Assembly (NCBI GenBank): GCA_036417435.1
Contig: CM070910.1
Coordinates: forward strand, 83,684,784-83,748,783
DNA: 64,000 bases
Reading direction: 5' to 3'
DNA from: Inia geoffrensis
Taxonomy: Eukaryota; Chordata; Mammalia; Artiodactyla; Iniidae
Of this stretch, positions 37,133 to 51,012 are shown piece by piece. Position numbers and translations under genes: made by a program. Position 1 is the first letter of the stretch. Each line of letters begins with the position of its first letter. The notes under the pieces are model-generated. The model saw nothing but the letters and a program-made list of their open reading frames with translations, was not told where the DNA came from and searched no databases.

Positions 37133-38867
37133 CCAAGCAAGCCTGCAATGGAAATCCACACTACAAGGCAGTCTCACTTCCCACCGATCCAAAGGGCCGT
37201 CCAAAAAAAGTGTAAAATCCAGAAGGGCAGTACAGGCCATGGAGAACCGGCAGCCTTGTTCTGCTGATGGGCGGGATGTAAATTGCCAACAACCACTCTG
37301 GAGAAGTGGATGGTGTTTCCTGGAACAAAGAAAAAAACAAGCTAGAGAGCCGAGGGCACTTCCACTTATGGTGCTATAGATTCGGAAAATTTAAATGAAA
37401 AAGACACAGCCACACCAAATTTGGGCCTGCTCTGTGTACGGGATCCTTCACTATGGTACATCTTTAATAGCCCAGAAAGAGAAAAACGGATATAGAAGTT
37501 GTGGTACATCCCTACAATGGAATATCACTCAACAATGAAATCAATGGCAACAGACCAGTAGCAGCATAATGAGAGGATTTAGTTATGATGATTCTAAGCG
37601 AAATAAGTCACACAGAAAAAGAAACATCATAAGATATCACTAATACCGGGAATGTAAGCACGGCTACGTATGAACTGCATTACAAAACACAACAGAGTCT
37701 CACATTTACAAAAGAAACTTATGCTTGCTTAAGGGGAAAGGAGAGTGGGAAGGCTGCATAAAACCAGAGGTTGACATTAGGACAGATACCATTTCTTAAG
37801 CCAAATATATATTAGACAAGAGCTACTCCTTGCTCAACCAAATGGACTCAACACCCCGTATTCAAAACCTAGGAATATACCTGACTATGAAGAAAATTAA
37901 AACCCATACATTTATAGGTCTCCATAAGAAAATCATTTGTGTACAGCAGCATACACACAGCAGTGTCAATAAGCTAAATCCCCTTATAAAAATAAATTTG
38001 AAAAAGAAAACACAAGGACTGTCAAATAGAGAGAAATTCTTAAATAAGTCCTTGAGGGCTTGTGAGGAATCTTGGATTTACCACCTCTACATCCACAGCT
38101 GGGGGAGAGATAAGGCTGGACACTTGGGGCTGCTACTACTGGTGAGGGAATGCAGACGCTTTGAGGTAATGGTGCATGGTTCCCATTCCACGGGTCCCAA
38201 ATCTCCACGTGTAAGGGGTTTATCCTTCAGCTAAAATATGCATGGAAAACCCAGAATATGGTCCACGAAGTGATCAGGCAAAATTTCTAAAACTCATCGC
38301 CATTTTAGCCCCCTGGTACTCGAGTTCGCCGTTCCAGATGCAATATTAACATTCTCCCCACTTGGAGAGTCAGTGCCTTTGACCTCTTCTTTGGCACAGC
38401 TTGCAATTTCTGTGGAAGATGAACAGGAATAAGGAGAAGGAATGAGCAGCTAACTTGATGTGTTTGGACAGGCATATTGAACTCTGATTACCCTACAGGA
38501 AGCAGAATTCATCAAAGGCTCAGCGTGCCATGCCGGAACGAGATTAGGGCCTGAAGCAATTCTTCGGGTTTGCGGTCAGCTCACAAGAAAGCAAGTTGAG
38601 AAAAGGAGATTTTTGGCACTGTAACTCACAATCCTGCAGAGTTCCAAATGACCCCTATCATCCAAAAATTTATTGAAGGAAGGCTGTGAAGAGGACTTGA
38701 ACGTGACGCAGAATTGCAGAAAACGGATATCAGGGGGTAGATAAGAATTGCTCTGAAAGCGTAGGAAAAGAGGCAGCAGTTCGACAGTGATGCACTTGGC
38801 CAAAAAGGGCGTATGCGTGTTTTCCTGAATAGATTCAGGAAAAAACGCATACGCCCTTTTTGGCCAA
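37133..38867 (+). repeat. Satellite unit U22, 1735 bp
   Basis: Private ccgtccaaaaaaag, agaagggcagtac and ggctgctactactgg. It has accctacagg, shared with U23, U24 and U36. Palindrome 38796-38867 has gcgtgtttt in the left arm and the fully A-rich right arm. Confidence 0.9.
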
Positions 38868-40602
38868 CCAAGCAAGCCTGCAATGGAAATCCGCACTACA
38901 AGGCAGTCTCACTTCCCACCGATCCAAAGGGCCGGCCGAAAAAAGTGTAAAATCCAGAGAGGCAGGACAGGCCATGGAGAACCGGCAGCCTTGTTCTGCT
39001 GATGGGCGGGATGTAAATTGCCAACAGCCACTCTGGAGAAGTGGATGGTGTTTCCTGGAACAAAGGAAAAAACAAGCTAGAGAGCCGAGGGCACTTCCAT
39101 TTATGGTGCTATAGATTCGGAAAATTTAAATGAAAAAGACACAGCCACACCAAATTTGGGCCTGCTCTGTGCACGGGATCCTTCACTATGGTACATCTTT
39201 AATAGCCCAGAAAGAGAAAAATGGATATAGAAGTTGTGGTACATCCCTACAATGGAATATCACTCAACAATGAAATCAATGGCAACAGACCAGTAGCAGC
39301 ATAATGAGAGGATTTAGTTATGATGATTCTAAGCGAAATAAGTCACACAGAAAAAGAAACATCATAAGATATCACTAATACCGGGAATGTAAGCACGGCT
39401 ACGTATGAACTGCATTACAAAACACAACAGAGTCTCACATTTACAAAAGAAACTTATGCTTGCTTAAGGGGAAAGGAGAGTGGGAAGGCTGCATAAAACC
39501 AGAGGTTGACATTAGGACAGATACCATTTCTTAAGCCAAATATATATTAGACAAGAGCTACTCCTTGCTCAACCAAATGGACTCAACACCCTGTATTCAA
39601 AACCTAGGAATATACCTGACTATGAAGAAAATTAAAACCCATACATTTATAGGTCTCCATAAGAAAATCATTTGTGTACAGCAGCATACACACAGCAGTG
39701 TCAATAAGCTAAATCCCCTTATAAAAATAAATTTGAAAAAGAAAACACAAGGACTGTCAAATAGAGAGAAATTCTTAAATAAGTCCTTGAGGGCTTGTGA
39801 GGAATCTTGGATTTACCACCTCTACATCCACAACTGGGGGAGAGATAAGGCTGGACACTTGGGGCTGATACTACTGGTGAGGGAATGTAGACGCTTTGAG
39901 GTAATGGTGCATGGTTCCCATTCCACGGGTCCCAAATCTCCACGTGTAAGGGGTTTATCCTTCAGCTAAAATATGCATGGAAAACCCAGAATATGGTCCA
40001 CGAAGTGATCAGGCAAAATTTCTAAAACTCATCGCCATTTTAGCCCCCTGGTACTCGAGTTCGCCGTTCCAGATGCAATATTAACATTCTCCCCACTTGG
40101 AGAGTCAGTGCCTTTGACCTCTTGTTTGGCACAGCTTGCAATTTCTGTGGAAGATGAACAGGAATAAGGAGAAGGAATGAGCAGCTAACTTGATGTGTTT
40201 GGACGGGCATATTGAACTCTGATTACCCTACAGGAAGCAGAATTCATCAAAGGCTCAGCGTGCCATGCCGGAACGAGATTAGGGCCTGAAGCAATTCTTC
40301 GGGTTTGCGGTCAGCTCACAAGAAAGCAAGTTGAGAAAAGGAGATTTTTGGCACTGTAACTCACAATCCTGCAGAGTTCCAAATGACCCCTATCATCCAA
40401 AAATTTATTGAAGGAAGGCTGTGAAGAGGACTTGAACGTGACGCAGAATTGCAGAAAACGGATATCAGGGGGTAGATAAGAATTGCTCTGAAAGCGTAGG
40501 AAAAGAGGCAGCAGTTCGACAGTGATGCACTTGGCCAAAAAGGGCGTATGCGTTTTTTCCTGAATAGATTCAGGAAAAAACGCATACGCGCTTTTTGGCC
40601 AA
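38868..40602 (+). repeat. Satellite unit U23, 1735 bp
   Basis: Shares ggaatgtagacgc with U36, 22,555 bp away. Private gggccggccg, cacaactggggg and accctgtattc. Palindrome 40531-40602 has tacgcgc. Confidence 0.9.
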
Positions 40603-42337
40603 CCAAGCAAGCCTGCAATGGAAATCCGCACTACAAGGCAGTCTCACTTCCCACCGATCCAAAGGGCCGTCCGAAAAAAGTGTAAAATCCAGAGAGGCAG
40701 GACAGGCCATGGAGAACCGGCAGCCTTGTTCTGCTGATGGGCGGGATGTAAATTGCCAACAGCCACTCTGGAGAAGTGGATGGTGTTTCCTGGAACAAAG
40801 AAAAAAACAAGCTAGAGAGCCGAGGGCACTTCCACTTATGGTGCTATAGATTCGGAAAATTTAAATGAAAAAGACACAGCCACACCAAATTTGGGCCTGC
40901 TCTGTGTACGGGATCCTTCTCTATGGTACATCTTTAATAGCCCAGAAAGAGAAAAATGGATATAGAAGTTGTGGTACATCCCTACAATGGAATATCACTC
41001 AACAATGAAATCAATGGCAACAGACCAGTAGCAGAATAATGAGAGGATTTAGTTATGATGATTCTAAGCGAAATAAGTCACACAGAAAAAGAAACATCAT
41101 AAGATATCACTAATACCGGGAATGTAAGCACGGCTACGTATGAACTGCATTACAAAACACAACAGAGTCTCACATTTACAAAAGAAACTTATGCTTGCTT
41201 AAGGGGAAAGGAGAGTGGGAAGGCTGCATAAAACCAGAGGTTGACATTAGGACAGATACCATTTCTTAAGCCAAATATATATTAGACAAGAGCTACTCCT
41301 TGCTCAACCAAATGGACTCAACACCCCGTATTCAAAACCTAGGAATATACCTGACTATGAAGAAAATTAAAACCCATACATTTATAGGTCTCCATAAGAA
41401 AATCATTTGTGTACAGCAGCATAAACACAGCAGTGTCAATAAGCTAAATCCCCTTATAAAAATAAATTTGAAAAAGAAAACACAAGGACTGTCAAATAGA
41501 GAGAAATTCTTAAATAAGTCCTTGAGGGCTTGTGAGGAATCTTGGATTTACCACCTCTACATCCACAGCTGGGGGAGAGATAAGGCTGGACACTTGGGGC
41601 TGATACTACTGGTGAGGGAATGCAGACGCTTTGAGGTAATGGTGCATGGTTCCCATTCCACGGGTCCCAAATCTCCACGTGTAAGGGGTTTATCCTTCAG
41701 CTAAAATATGCATGGAAAACCCAGAATATGGTCCACGAAGTGATCAGGCAAAATTTCTAAAACTCATCGCCATTTTAGCCCCCTGGTACTCGAGTTCGCC
41801 GTTCCAGATGCAATATTAACATTCTCCACACTTGGAGAGTCAGTGCCTTTGACCTCTTGTTTGGCACAGCTTGCAATTTCTGTGGAAGATGAACAGGAAT
41901 AAGGAGAAGGAATGAGCAGCTAACTTGATGTGTTTGGACGGGCATATTGAACTCTGACTACCCTACAGGAAGCAGAATTCATCAAAGGCTCAGCGTGCCA
42001 TGCCGGAACGAGATTAGGGCCTGAAGCAATTCTTCGGGTTTGCGGTCAGCTCACAAGAAAGTGAGTTGAGAAAAGGAGATTTTTGGCACTGTAACTCACA
42101 ATCCTGCAGAGTTCCAAATGACCCCTATCATCCAAAAATTTATTGAAGGAAGGCTGTGAAGAGGACTTGAACGTGACGCAGAATTGTAGAAAACGGATAT
42201 CAGGGGGTAGATAAGAATTGCTCTGAAAGCGTAGGAAAAGAGGCAGCAGTTCGACAGTGATGCACTTGGCCAAAAAGGGCGTATGCGTTTTTTCCTGAAT
42301 AGATTCAGGAAAAAACGCATACGCGCTTTTTGGCCAA
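40603..42337 (+). repeat. Satellite unit U24, 1735 bp
   Basis: Shares agcagaataatgag with U36 and U37, and cttctctatgg and gcataaacacag with U37. Palindrome 42266-42337 with tacgcgc. Confidence 0.9.
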
Positions 42338-44072
42338 CCAAGCAAGCCTGCAATGGAAATCCGCACTACAAGGCAGTCTCACTTCCCACCGATCCAAAGG
42401 GCCGTCCGAAAAAAGTGTAAAATCCAGAGAGGCAGGACAGGCCATGGAGAACCGGCAGCCTTGTTCTGCTGATGGGCGGGATGTAAATTGCCAACAGCCA
42501 CTCTGGAGAAGTGGATGGTGTTTCCTGGAACAAAGAAAAAAACAAGCTAGAGAGCCGAGGGCACTTCCACTTATGGTGCTATAGATTCGGAAAATTTAAA
42601 TGAAAAAGACACAGCCACACCAAATTTGGGCCTGCTCTGTGTACGGGATCCTTCTCTATGGTACATCTTTAATAGCCCAGAAAGAGAAAAATGGATATAG
42701 AAGTTGTGGTACATCCCTACAATGGAATATCACTCAACAATGAAATCAATGGCAACAGACCAGTAGCAGCATAATGAGAGGATTTAGTTATGATGATTCT
42801 AAGTGAAATAAGTCACACAGAAAAAGAAACATCATAAGATATCACTAATACCGGGAATGTAAGCACGGCTACGTATGAACTGCATTACAAAACACAACAG
42901 AGTCTCACATTTAAAAAAGAAACTTATGCTTGCTTAAGGGGAAAGGAGAGTGGGAAGGCTGCATAAAACCAGAGGTTGACATTAGGACAGATACCATTTC
43001 TTAAGCCAAATATATATTAGACAAGAGCTACTCCTTGCTCAACCAAATGGACTCAACACCCCGTATTCAAAACCTAGGAATATACCTGACTATGAAGAAA
43101 ATTAAAACCCATACATTTATAGGTCTCCATAAGAAAATCATTTGTGTACAGCAGCATACACACAGCAGTGTCAATAAGCTAAATCCCCTTATAAAAATAA
43201 ATTTGAAAAAGAAAACACAAGGACTGTCAAATAGAGAGAAATTCTTAAATAAGTCCTTGAGGGCTTGTGAGGAATCTTGGATTTACCACCTCTACATCCA
43301 CAGCTGGGGGAGAGATAAGGCTGGACACTTGGGGCTGATACTACTGGTGAGGGAATGCAGACGCTTTAAGGTAATGGTGCATGGTTCCCATTCCACGGGT
43401 CCCAAATCTCCACGTGTAAGGGGTTTATCCTTCAGCTAAAATATGCATGGAAAACCCAGAATATGGTCCACGAAGTGATCAGGCAAAATTTCTAAAACTC
43501 ATCGCCATTTTAGCCCCCTGGTACTCGAGTTCGCCGTTCCAGATGCAATATTAACATTCTCCCCACTTGGAGAGTCAGTGCCTTTGACCTCTTGTTTGGC
43601 ACAGCTTGCAATTTCTGTGGAAGATGAACAGGAATAAGGAGAAGGAATGAGCAGCTAACTTGATGTGTTTGGACGGGCATATTGAACTCTGATTACCCTA
43701 GAGGAAGCAGAATTCATCAAAGGCTCAGCGTGCCATGCCGGAACGAGATTAGGGCCTGAAGCAATTCTTCGGGTTTGCGGTCAGCTCACAAGAAAGCAAG
43801 TTGAGAAAAGGAGATTTTTGGCACTGTAACTCACAATCCTGCAGAGTTCCAAATGACCCCTATCATCCAAAAATTTATTGAAGGAAGGCTGTGAAGAGGA
43901 CTTGAACGTGACGCAGAATTGCAGAAAACGGATATCAGGGGGTAGATAAGAATTGCTCTGAAAGCGTAGGAAAAGAGGCAGCAGTTCGACAGTGATGCAC
44001 TTGGCCAAAAAGGGCGTATGCGTTTTTTCCTGAATAGATTCAGGAAAAGACGCATACGTCATTTTTGGCCAA
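42338..44072 (+). repeat. Satellite unit U25, 1735 bp
   Basis: From here to U35 the L1 part has gattctaagtgaa; U14-U24, U36 and U37 have aagcgaa. Carries atttaaaaaagaa. Palindrome 44001-44072 is damaged (tacgtcattttt). Confidence 0.9.
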
Positions 44073-45807
44073 CCAAGCAAGCCTGCAATGGAAATCCGCA
44101 CTACAAGGCAGTCTCACTTCCCACCGATCCAAAGGGCCGTCCGAAAAAAGTGTAAAATCCAGAGAGGCAGGACAGGCCATGGAGAACCGGCAGCCTTGTT
44201 CTGCTGATGGGCGGGATGTAAATTGCCAACAGCCACTCTTTAGAAGTGGATGGTGTTTCCTGGAACAAAGAAAAAAACAAGCTAGAGAGCCGAGGGCACT
44301 TCCACTTATGGTGCTATAGATTCGGAAAATTTAAATGAAAAAGACACAGCCACACCAAATTTGGGCCTGCTCTGTGTACGGGATCCTTCTCTATGGTACA
44401 TCTTTAATAGCCCAGAAAGAGAAAAATGGATATAGAAGTTGTGGTACATCCCTACAATGGAATATCACTCAACAATGAAATCAATGGCAACAGACCAGTA
44501 GCAGCATAATGAGAGGATTTAGTTATGATGATTCTAAGTGAAATAAGTCACACAGAAAAAGAAACATCATAAGATATCACTAATACCGGGAATGTAAGCA
44601 CGGCTACGTATGAACTGCATTACAAAACACAACAGAGTCTCACATTTACAAAAGAAACTTATGCTTGCTTAAGGGGAAAGGAGAGTGGGAAGGCTGCATA
44701 AAACCAGAGGTTGACATTAGGACAGATACCATTTCTTAAGCCAAATATATATTAGACAAGAGCTACTCCTTGCTCAACCAAATGGACTCAACACCCCGTA
44801 TTCAAAACCTAGGAATATACCTGACTATGAAGAAAATTAAAACCCATACATTTATAGGTCTCCATAAGAAAATCATTTGTGTACAGCAGCATACACACAG
44901 CAGTGTCAATAAGCTAAATCCCCTTATAAAAATAAATTTGAAAAAGAAAACACAAGGACTGTCAAATAGAGAGAAATTCTTAAATAAGTCCTTGAGGGCT
45001 TGTGAGGAATCTTGGATTTACCACCTCTACATCCACAGCTGGGGGAGAGATAAGGCTGGACACTTGGGGCTGATACTACTGGTGAGGGAATGCAGACGCT
45101 TTGAGGTAATGGTGCATGGTTCCCATTCCACGGGTCCCAAATCTCCACGTGTAAGGGGTTTATCCTTCAGCTAAAATATGCATGGAAAACCCAGAATATG
45201 GTCCACGAAGTGATCAGGCAAAATTTCTAAAACTCATCGCCATTTTAGCCCCCTGGTACTCGAGTTCGCCGTTCCAGATGCAATATTAACATTCTCCCCA
45301 CTTGGAGAGTCAGTGCCTTTGACCTCTTGTTTGGCACAGCTTGCAATTTCTGTGGAAGATGAACAGGAATAAAGAGAAGGAATGAGCAGCTAACTTGATG
45401 TGTTTGGACGGGCATATTGGACTCTGATTACCCTAGAGGAAGCAGAATTCATCAAAGGCTCAGCGTGCCATGCCGGAACGAGATTAGGGCCTGAAGCAAT
45501 TCTTCGGGTTTGCGGTCAGCTCACAAGAAAGCAAGTTGAGAAAAGGAGATTTTTGGCACTGTAACTCACAATCCTGCAGAGTTCCAAATGACCCCTATCA
45601 TCCAAAAATTTATTGAAGGAAGGCTGTGAAGAGGACTTGAACGTGACGCAGAATTGCAGAAAACGGATATCAGGGGGTAGATAAGAATTGCTCTGAAAGC
45701 GTAGGAAAAGAGGCAGCAGTTCGACAGTGATGCACTTGGCCAAAAAGGGCGTATGCGTTTTTTCCTGAATAGATTCAGGAAAAGACGCATACGCCCTTTT
45801 TGGCCAA
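44073..45807 (+). repeat. Satellite unit U26, 1735 bp
   Basis: Has ctctttagaagtgg together with cttctctatgg and aataaagagaagg, combining markers that are later split between the two monomers of dimer 2. Private atattggactctg. Palindrome 45736-45807. Confidence 0.9.
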
Positions 45808-47542
45808 CCAAGCAAGCCTGCAATGGAAATCCGCACTACAAGGCAGTCTCACTTCCCACCGATCCAAAGGGCCGTCCGAAAAAAGTGTAAAATCCAGAGA
45901 GGCAGGACAGGCCATGGAGAACCGGCAGCCTTGTTCTGCTGATGGGCGGGATGTAAATTGCCAACAGCCACTCTTTAGAAGTGGATGGTGTTTCCTGGAA
46001 CAAAGAAAAAAACAAGCTAGAGAGCCGAGGGCACTTCCACTTATGGTGCTATAGATTCGGAAAATTTAAATGAAAAAGACACAGCCACACCAAATTTGGG
46101 CCTGCTCTGTGTACGGGATCCTTCACTATGGTACATCTTTAATAGCCCAGAAAGAGAAAAATGGATATAGAAGTTGTGGTACATCCCTACAATGGAATAT
46201 CACTCAACAATGAAATCAATGGCAACAGACCAGTAGCAGCATAATGAGAGGATTTAGTTACGATGATTCTAAGTGAAATAAGTCACACAGAAAAAGAAAC
46301 ATCATAAGATATCACTAATACCGGGAATGTAAGCACGGCTACGTATGAACTGCATTACAAAACACAACAGAGTCTCACATTTACAAAAGAAACTTATGCT
46401 TGCTTAAGGGGAAAGGAGAGTGGGAAGGCTGCATAAAACCAGAGGTTGACATTAGGACAGATACCATTTCTTAAGCCAAATATATATTAGACAAGAGCTA
46501 CTCCTTGCTCAACCAAATGGACTCAACACCCCGTATTCAAAACCTAGGAATATACCTGACTATGAAGAAAATTAAAACCCATACATTTATAGGTCTCCAT
46601 AAGAAAATCATTTGTGTACAGCAGCATACACACAGCAGTGTCAATAAGCTAAATCCCCTTATAAAAATAAATTTGAAAAAGAAAACACAAGGACTGTCAA
46701 ATAGAGAGAAATTCTTAAATAAGTCCTTGAGGGCTTGTGAGGAATCTTGGATTTACCACCTCTACATCCACAGCTGGGGGAGAGATAAGGCTGGACACTT
46801 GGGGCTGATACTACTGGTGAGGGAATGCAGACGCTTTGAGGTAATGGTGCATGGTTCCCATTCCACGGGTCCCAAATCTCCACGTGTAAGGGGTTTATCC
46901 TTCAGCTAAAATATGCATGGAAAACCCAGAATATGGTCCACGAAGTGATCAGGCAAAATTTCTAAAACTCATCGCCATTTTAGCCCCCTGGTACTCGAGT
47001 TCGCCGTTCCAGATGCAATATTAACATTCTCCCCACTTGGAGAGTCAGTGCCTTTGACCTCTTGTTTGGCACAGCTTGCAATTTCTGTGGAAGATGAACA
47101 GGAATAAGGAGAAGGAATGAGCAGCTAACTTGATGTGTTTGGACGGGCATATTGAACTCTGATTACCCTAGAGGAAGCAGAATTCATCAAAGGCTCAGCG
47201 TGCCATGCCGGAACGAGATTAGGGCCTGAAGCAATTCTTCGGGTTTGCGGTCAGCTCACAAGAAAGCAAGTTGAGAAAAGGAGATTTTTGGCACTGTAAC
47301 TCACAATCCTGCAGAGTTCCAAATGACCCCTATCATCCAAAAATTTATTGAAGGAAGGCTGTGAAGAGGACTTGAACGTGACGCAGAATTGCAGAAAACG
47401 GATATCAGGGGGTAGATAAGAATTGCTCTGAAAGCGTAGGAAAAGAGGCAGCAGTTCGACAGTGATGCACTTGGCCAAAAAGGGCGTATGCGTTTTTTCC
47501 TGAATAGATTCAGGAAAAGACGCATACGCCCTTTTTGGCCAA
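45808..47542 (+). repeat. Satellite unit U27, 1735 bp
   Basis: Has ctctttagaagtgg and gttacgatg, like U29 and U31. Palindrome 47471-47542. Confidence 0.9.
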
Positions 47543-49277
47543 CCAAGCAAGCCTGCAATGGAAATCCGCACTACAAGGCAGTCTCACTTCCCACCGATCC
47601 AAAGGGCCGTCCGAAAAAAGTGTAAAATCCAGAGAGGCAGGACAGGCCATGGAGAACCGGCAGCCTTGTTCTGCTGATGGGCGGGATGTAAATTGCCAAC
47701 AGCCACTCTGGAGAAGTGGATGGTGTTTCCTGGAACAAAGAAAAAAACAAGCTAGAGAGCCGAGGGCACTTCCACTTATGGTGCTATAGATTCGGAAAAT
47801 TTAAATGAAAAAGACACAGCCACACCAAATTTGGGCCTGCTCTGTGTACGGGATCCTTCTCTATGGTACATCTTTAATAGCCCAGAAAGAGAAAAATGGA
47901 TATAGAAGTTGTGGTACATCCCTACAATGGAATATCACTCAACAATGAAATCAATGGCAACAGACCAGTAGCAGCATAATGAGAGGATTTAGTTATGATG
48001 ATTCTAAGTGAAATAAGTCACACAGAAAAAGAAACATCATAAGATATCACTAATACCGGGAATGTAAGCACGGCTACGTATGAACTGCATTACAAAACAC
48101 AACAGAGTCTCACATTTACAAAAGAAACTTATGCTTGCTTAAGGGGAAAGGAGAGTGGGAAGGCTGCATAAAACCAGAGGTTGACATTAGGACAGATACC
48201 ATTTCTTAAGCCAAATATATATTAGACAAGAGCTACTCCTTGCTCAACCAAATGGACTCAACACCCCGTATTCAAAACCTAGGAATATACCTGACTGTGA
48301 AGAAAATTAAAACCCATACATTTATAGGTCTCCATAAGAAAATCATTTGTGTACAGCAGCATACACACAGCAGTGTCAATAAGCTAAATCCCCTTATAAA
48401 AATAAATTTGAAAAAGAAAACACAAGGACTGTCAAATAGAGAGAAATTCTTAAATAAGTCCTTGAGGGCTTGTGAGGAATCTTGGATTTACCACCTCTAC
48501 ATCCACAGCTGGGGGAGAGATAAGGCTGGACACTTGGGGCTGATACTACTGGTGAGGGAATGCAGACGCTTTGAGGTAATGGTGCATGGTTCCCATTCCA
48601 CGGGTCCCAAATCTCCACGTGTAAGGGGTTTATCCTTCAGCTAAAATATGCATGGAAAACCCAGAATATGGTCCACGAAGTGATCAGGCAAAATTTCTAA
48701 AACTCATCGCCATTTTAGCCCCCTGGTACTCGAGTTCGCCGTTCCAGATGCAATATTAACATTCTCCCCACTTGGAGAGTCAGTGCCTTTGACCTCTTGT
48801 TTGGCACAGCTTGCAATTTCTGTGGAAGATGAACAGGAATAAAGAGAAGGAATGAGCAGCTAACTTGATGTGTTTGGACGGGCATATTGAACTCTGATTA
48901 CCCTAGAGGAAGCAGAATTCATCAAAGGCTCAGCGTGCCATGCCGGAACGAGATTAGGGCCTGAAGCAATTCTTCGGGTTTGCGGTCAGCTCACAAGAAA
49001 GCAAGTTGAGAAAAGGAGATTTTTGGCACTGTAACTCACAATCCTGCAGAGTTCCAAATGACCCCTATCATCCAAAAATTTATTGAAGGAAGGCTGTGAA
49101 GAGGACTTGAACGTGACGCAGAATTGCAGAAAACGGATATCAGGGGGTAGATAAGAATTGCTCTGAAAGCGTAGGAAAAGAGGCAGCAGTTCGACAGTGA
49201 TGCACTTGGCCAAAAAGGGCGTATGCGTTTTTTCCTGAATAGATTCAGGAAAAGACGCATACGCCCTTTTTGGCCAA
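47543..49277 (+). repeat. Satellite unit U28, 1735 bp
   Basis: Has cttctctatgg and aataaagagaagg; private cctgactgtgaag near 48290. Palindrome 49206-49277. Confidence 0.9.
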
Positions 49278-51012
49278 CCAAGCAAGCCTGCAATGGAAAT
49301 CCGCACTACAAGGCAGTCTCACTTCCCACCGATCCAAAGGGCCGTCCGAAAAAAGTGTAAAATCCAGAGAGGCAGGACAGGCCATGGAGAACCGGCAGCC
49401 TTGTTCTGCTGATGGGCGGGATGTAAATTGCCAACAGCCACTCTTTAGAAGTGGATGGTGTTTCCTGGAACAAAGAAAAAAACAAGCTAGAGAGCCGAGG
49501 GCACTTCCACTTATGGTGCTATAGATTCGGAAAATTTAAATGAAAAAGACACAGCCACACCAAATTTGGGCCTGCTCTGTGTACGGGATCCTTCACTATG
49601 GTACATCTTTAATAGCCCAGAAAGAGAAAAATGGATATAGAAGTTGTGGTACATCCCTACAATGGAATATCACTCAACAATGAAATCAATGGCAACAGAC
49701 CAGTAGCAGCATAATGAGAGGATTTAGTTACGATGATTCTAAGTGAAATAAGTCACACAGAAAAAGAAACATCATAAGATATCACTAATACCGGGAATGT
49801 AAGCACGGCTACGTATGAACTGCATTACAAAACACAACAGAGTCTCACATTTACAAAAGAAACTTATGCTTGCTTAAGGGGAAAGGAGAGTGGGAAGGCT
49901 GCATAAAACCAGAGGTTGACATTAGGACAGATACCATTTCTTAAGCCAAATATATATTAGACAAGAGCTACTCCTTGCTCAACCAAATGGACTCAACACC
50001 CCGTATTCAAAACCTACGAATATACCTGACTATGAAGAAAATTAAAACCCATACATTTATAGGCCTCCATAAGAAAATCATTTGTGTACAGCAGCATAAA
50101 CACAGCAGTGTCAATAAGCTAAATCCCCTTATAAAAATAAATTTGAAAAAGAAAACACAAGGACTGTCAAATAGAGAGAAATTCTTAAATAAGTCCTTGA
50201 GGGCTTGTGAGGAATCTTGGATTTACCACCTCTACATCCACAGCTGGGGGAGAGATAAGGCTGGACACTTGGGGCTGATACTACTGGTGAGGGAATGCAG
50301 ACGCTTTGAGGTAATGGTGCATGGTTCCCATTCCACGGGTCCCAAATCTCCACGTGTAAGGGGTTTATCCTTCAGCTAAAATATGCATGGAAAACCCAGA
50401 ATATGGTCCACGAAGTGATCAGGCAAAATTTCTAAAACTCATCGCCATTTTAGCCCCCTGGTACTCGAGTTCGCCGTTCCAGATGCAATATTAACATTCT
50501 CCCCACTTGGAGAGTCAGTGCCTTTGACCTCTTGTTTGGCACAGCTTGCAATTTCTGTGGAAGATGAACAGGAATAAGGAGAAGGAATGAGCAGCTAACT
50601 TGATGTGTTTGGACGGGCATATTGAACTCTGATTACCCTAGAGGAAGCAGAATTCATCAAAAGCTCAGCGTGCCATGCCGGAACGAGATTAGGGCCTGAA
50701 GCAATTCTTCGGGTTTGCGGTCAGCTCCCAAGAAAGCAAGTTGAGAAAAGGAGATTTTTGGCACTGTAACTCACAATCCTGCAGAGTTCCAAATGACCCC
50801 TATCATCCAAAAATTTATTGAAGGAAGGCTGTGAAGAGGACTTGAACGTGACGCAGAATTGCAGAAAACGGATATCAGGGGGTAGATAAGAATTGCTCTG
50901 AAAGCGTCGGAAAAGAGGCAGCAGTTCGACAGTGATGCACTTGGCCAAAAAGGGCGTATGCGTTTTTTCCTGAATAGATTCAGGAAAAGACGCATACGCC
51001 CTTTTTGGCCAA
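49278..51012 (+). repeat. Satellite unit U29, 1735 bp, dimer-2 first monomer
   Basis: Nearly identical to U31 (markers cctacgaatatacc, aggcctcc, gcgtcggaaaag). Palindrome 50941-51012. Confidence 0.9.
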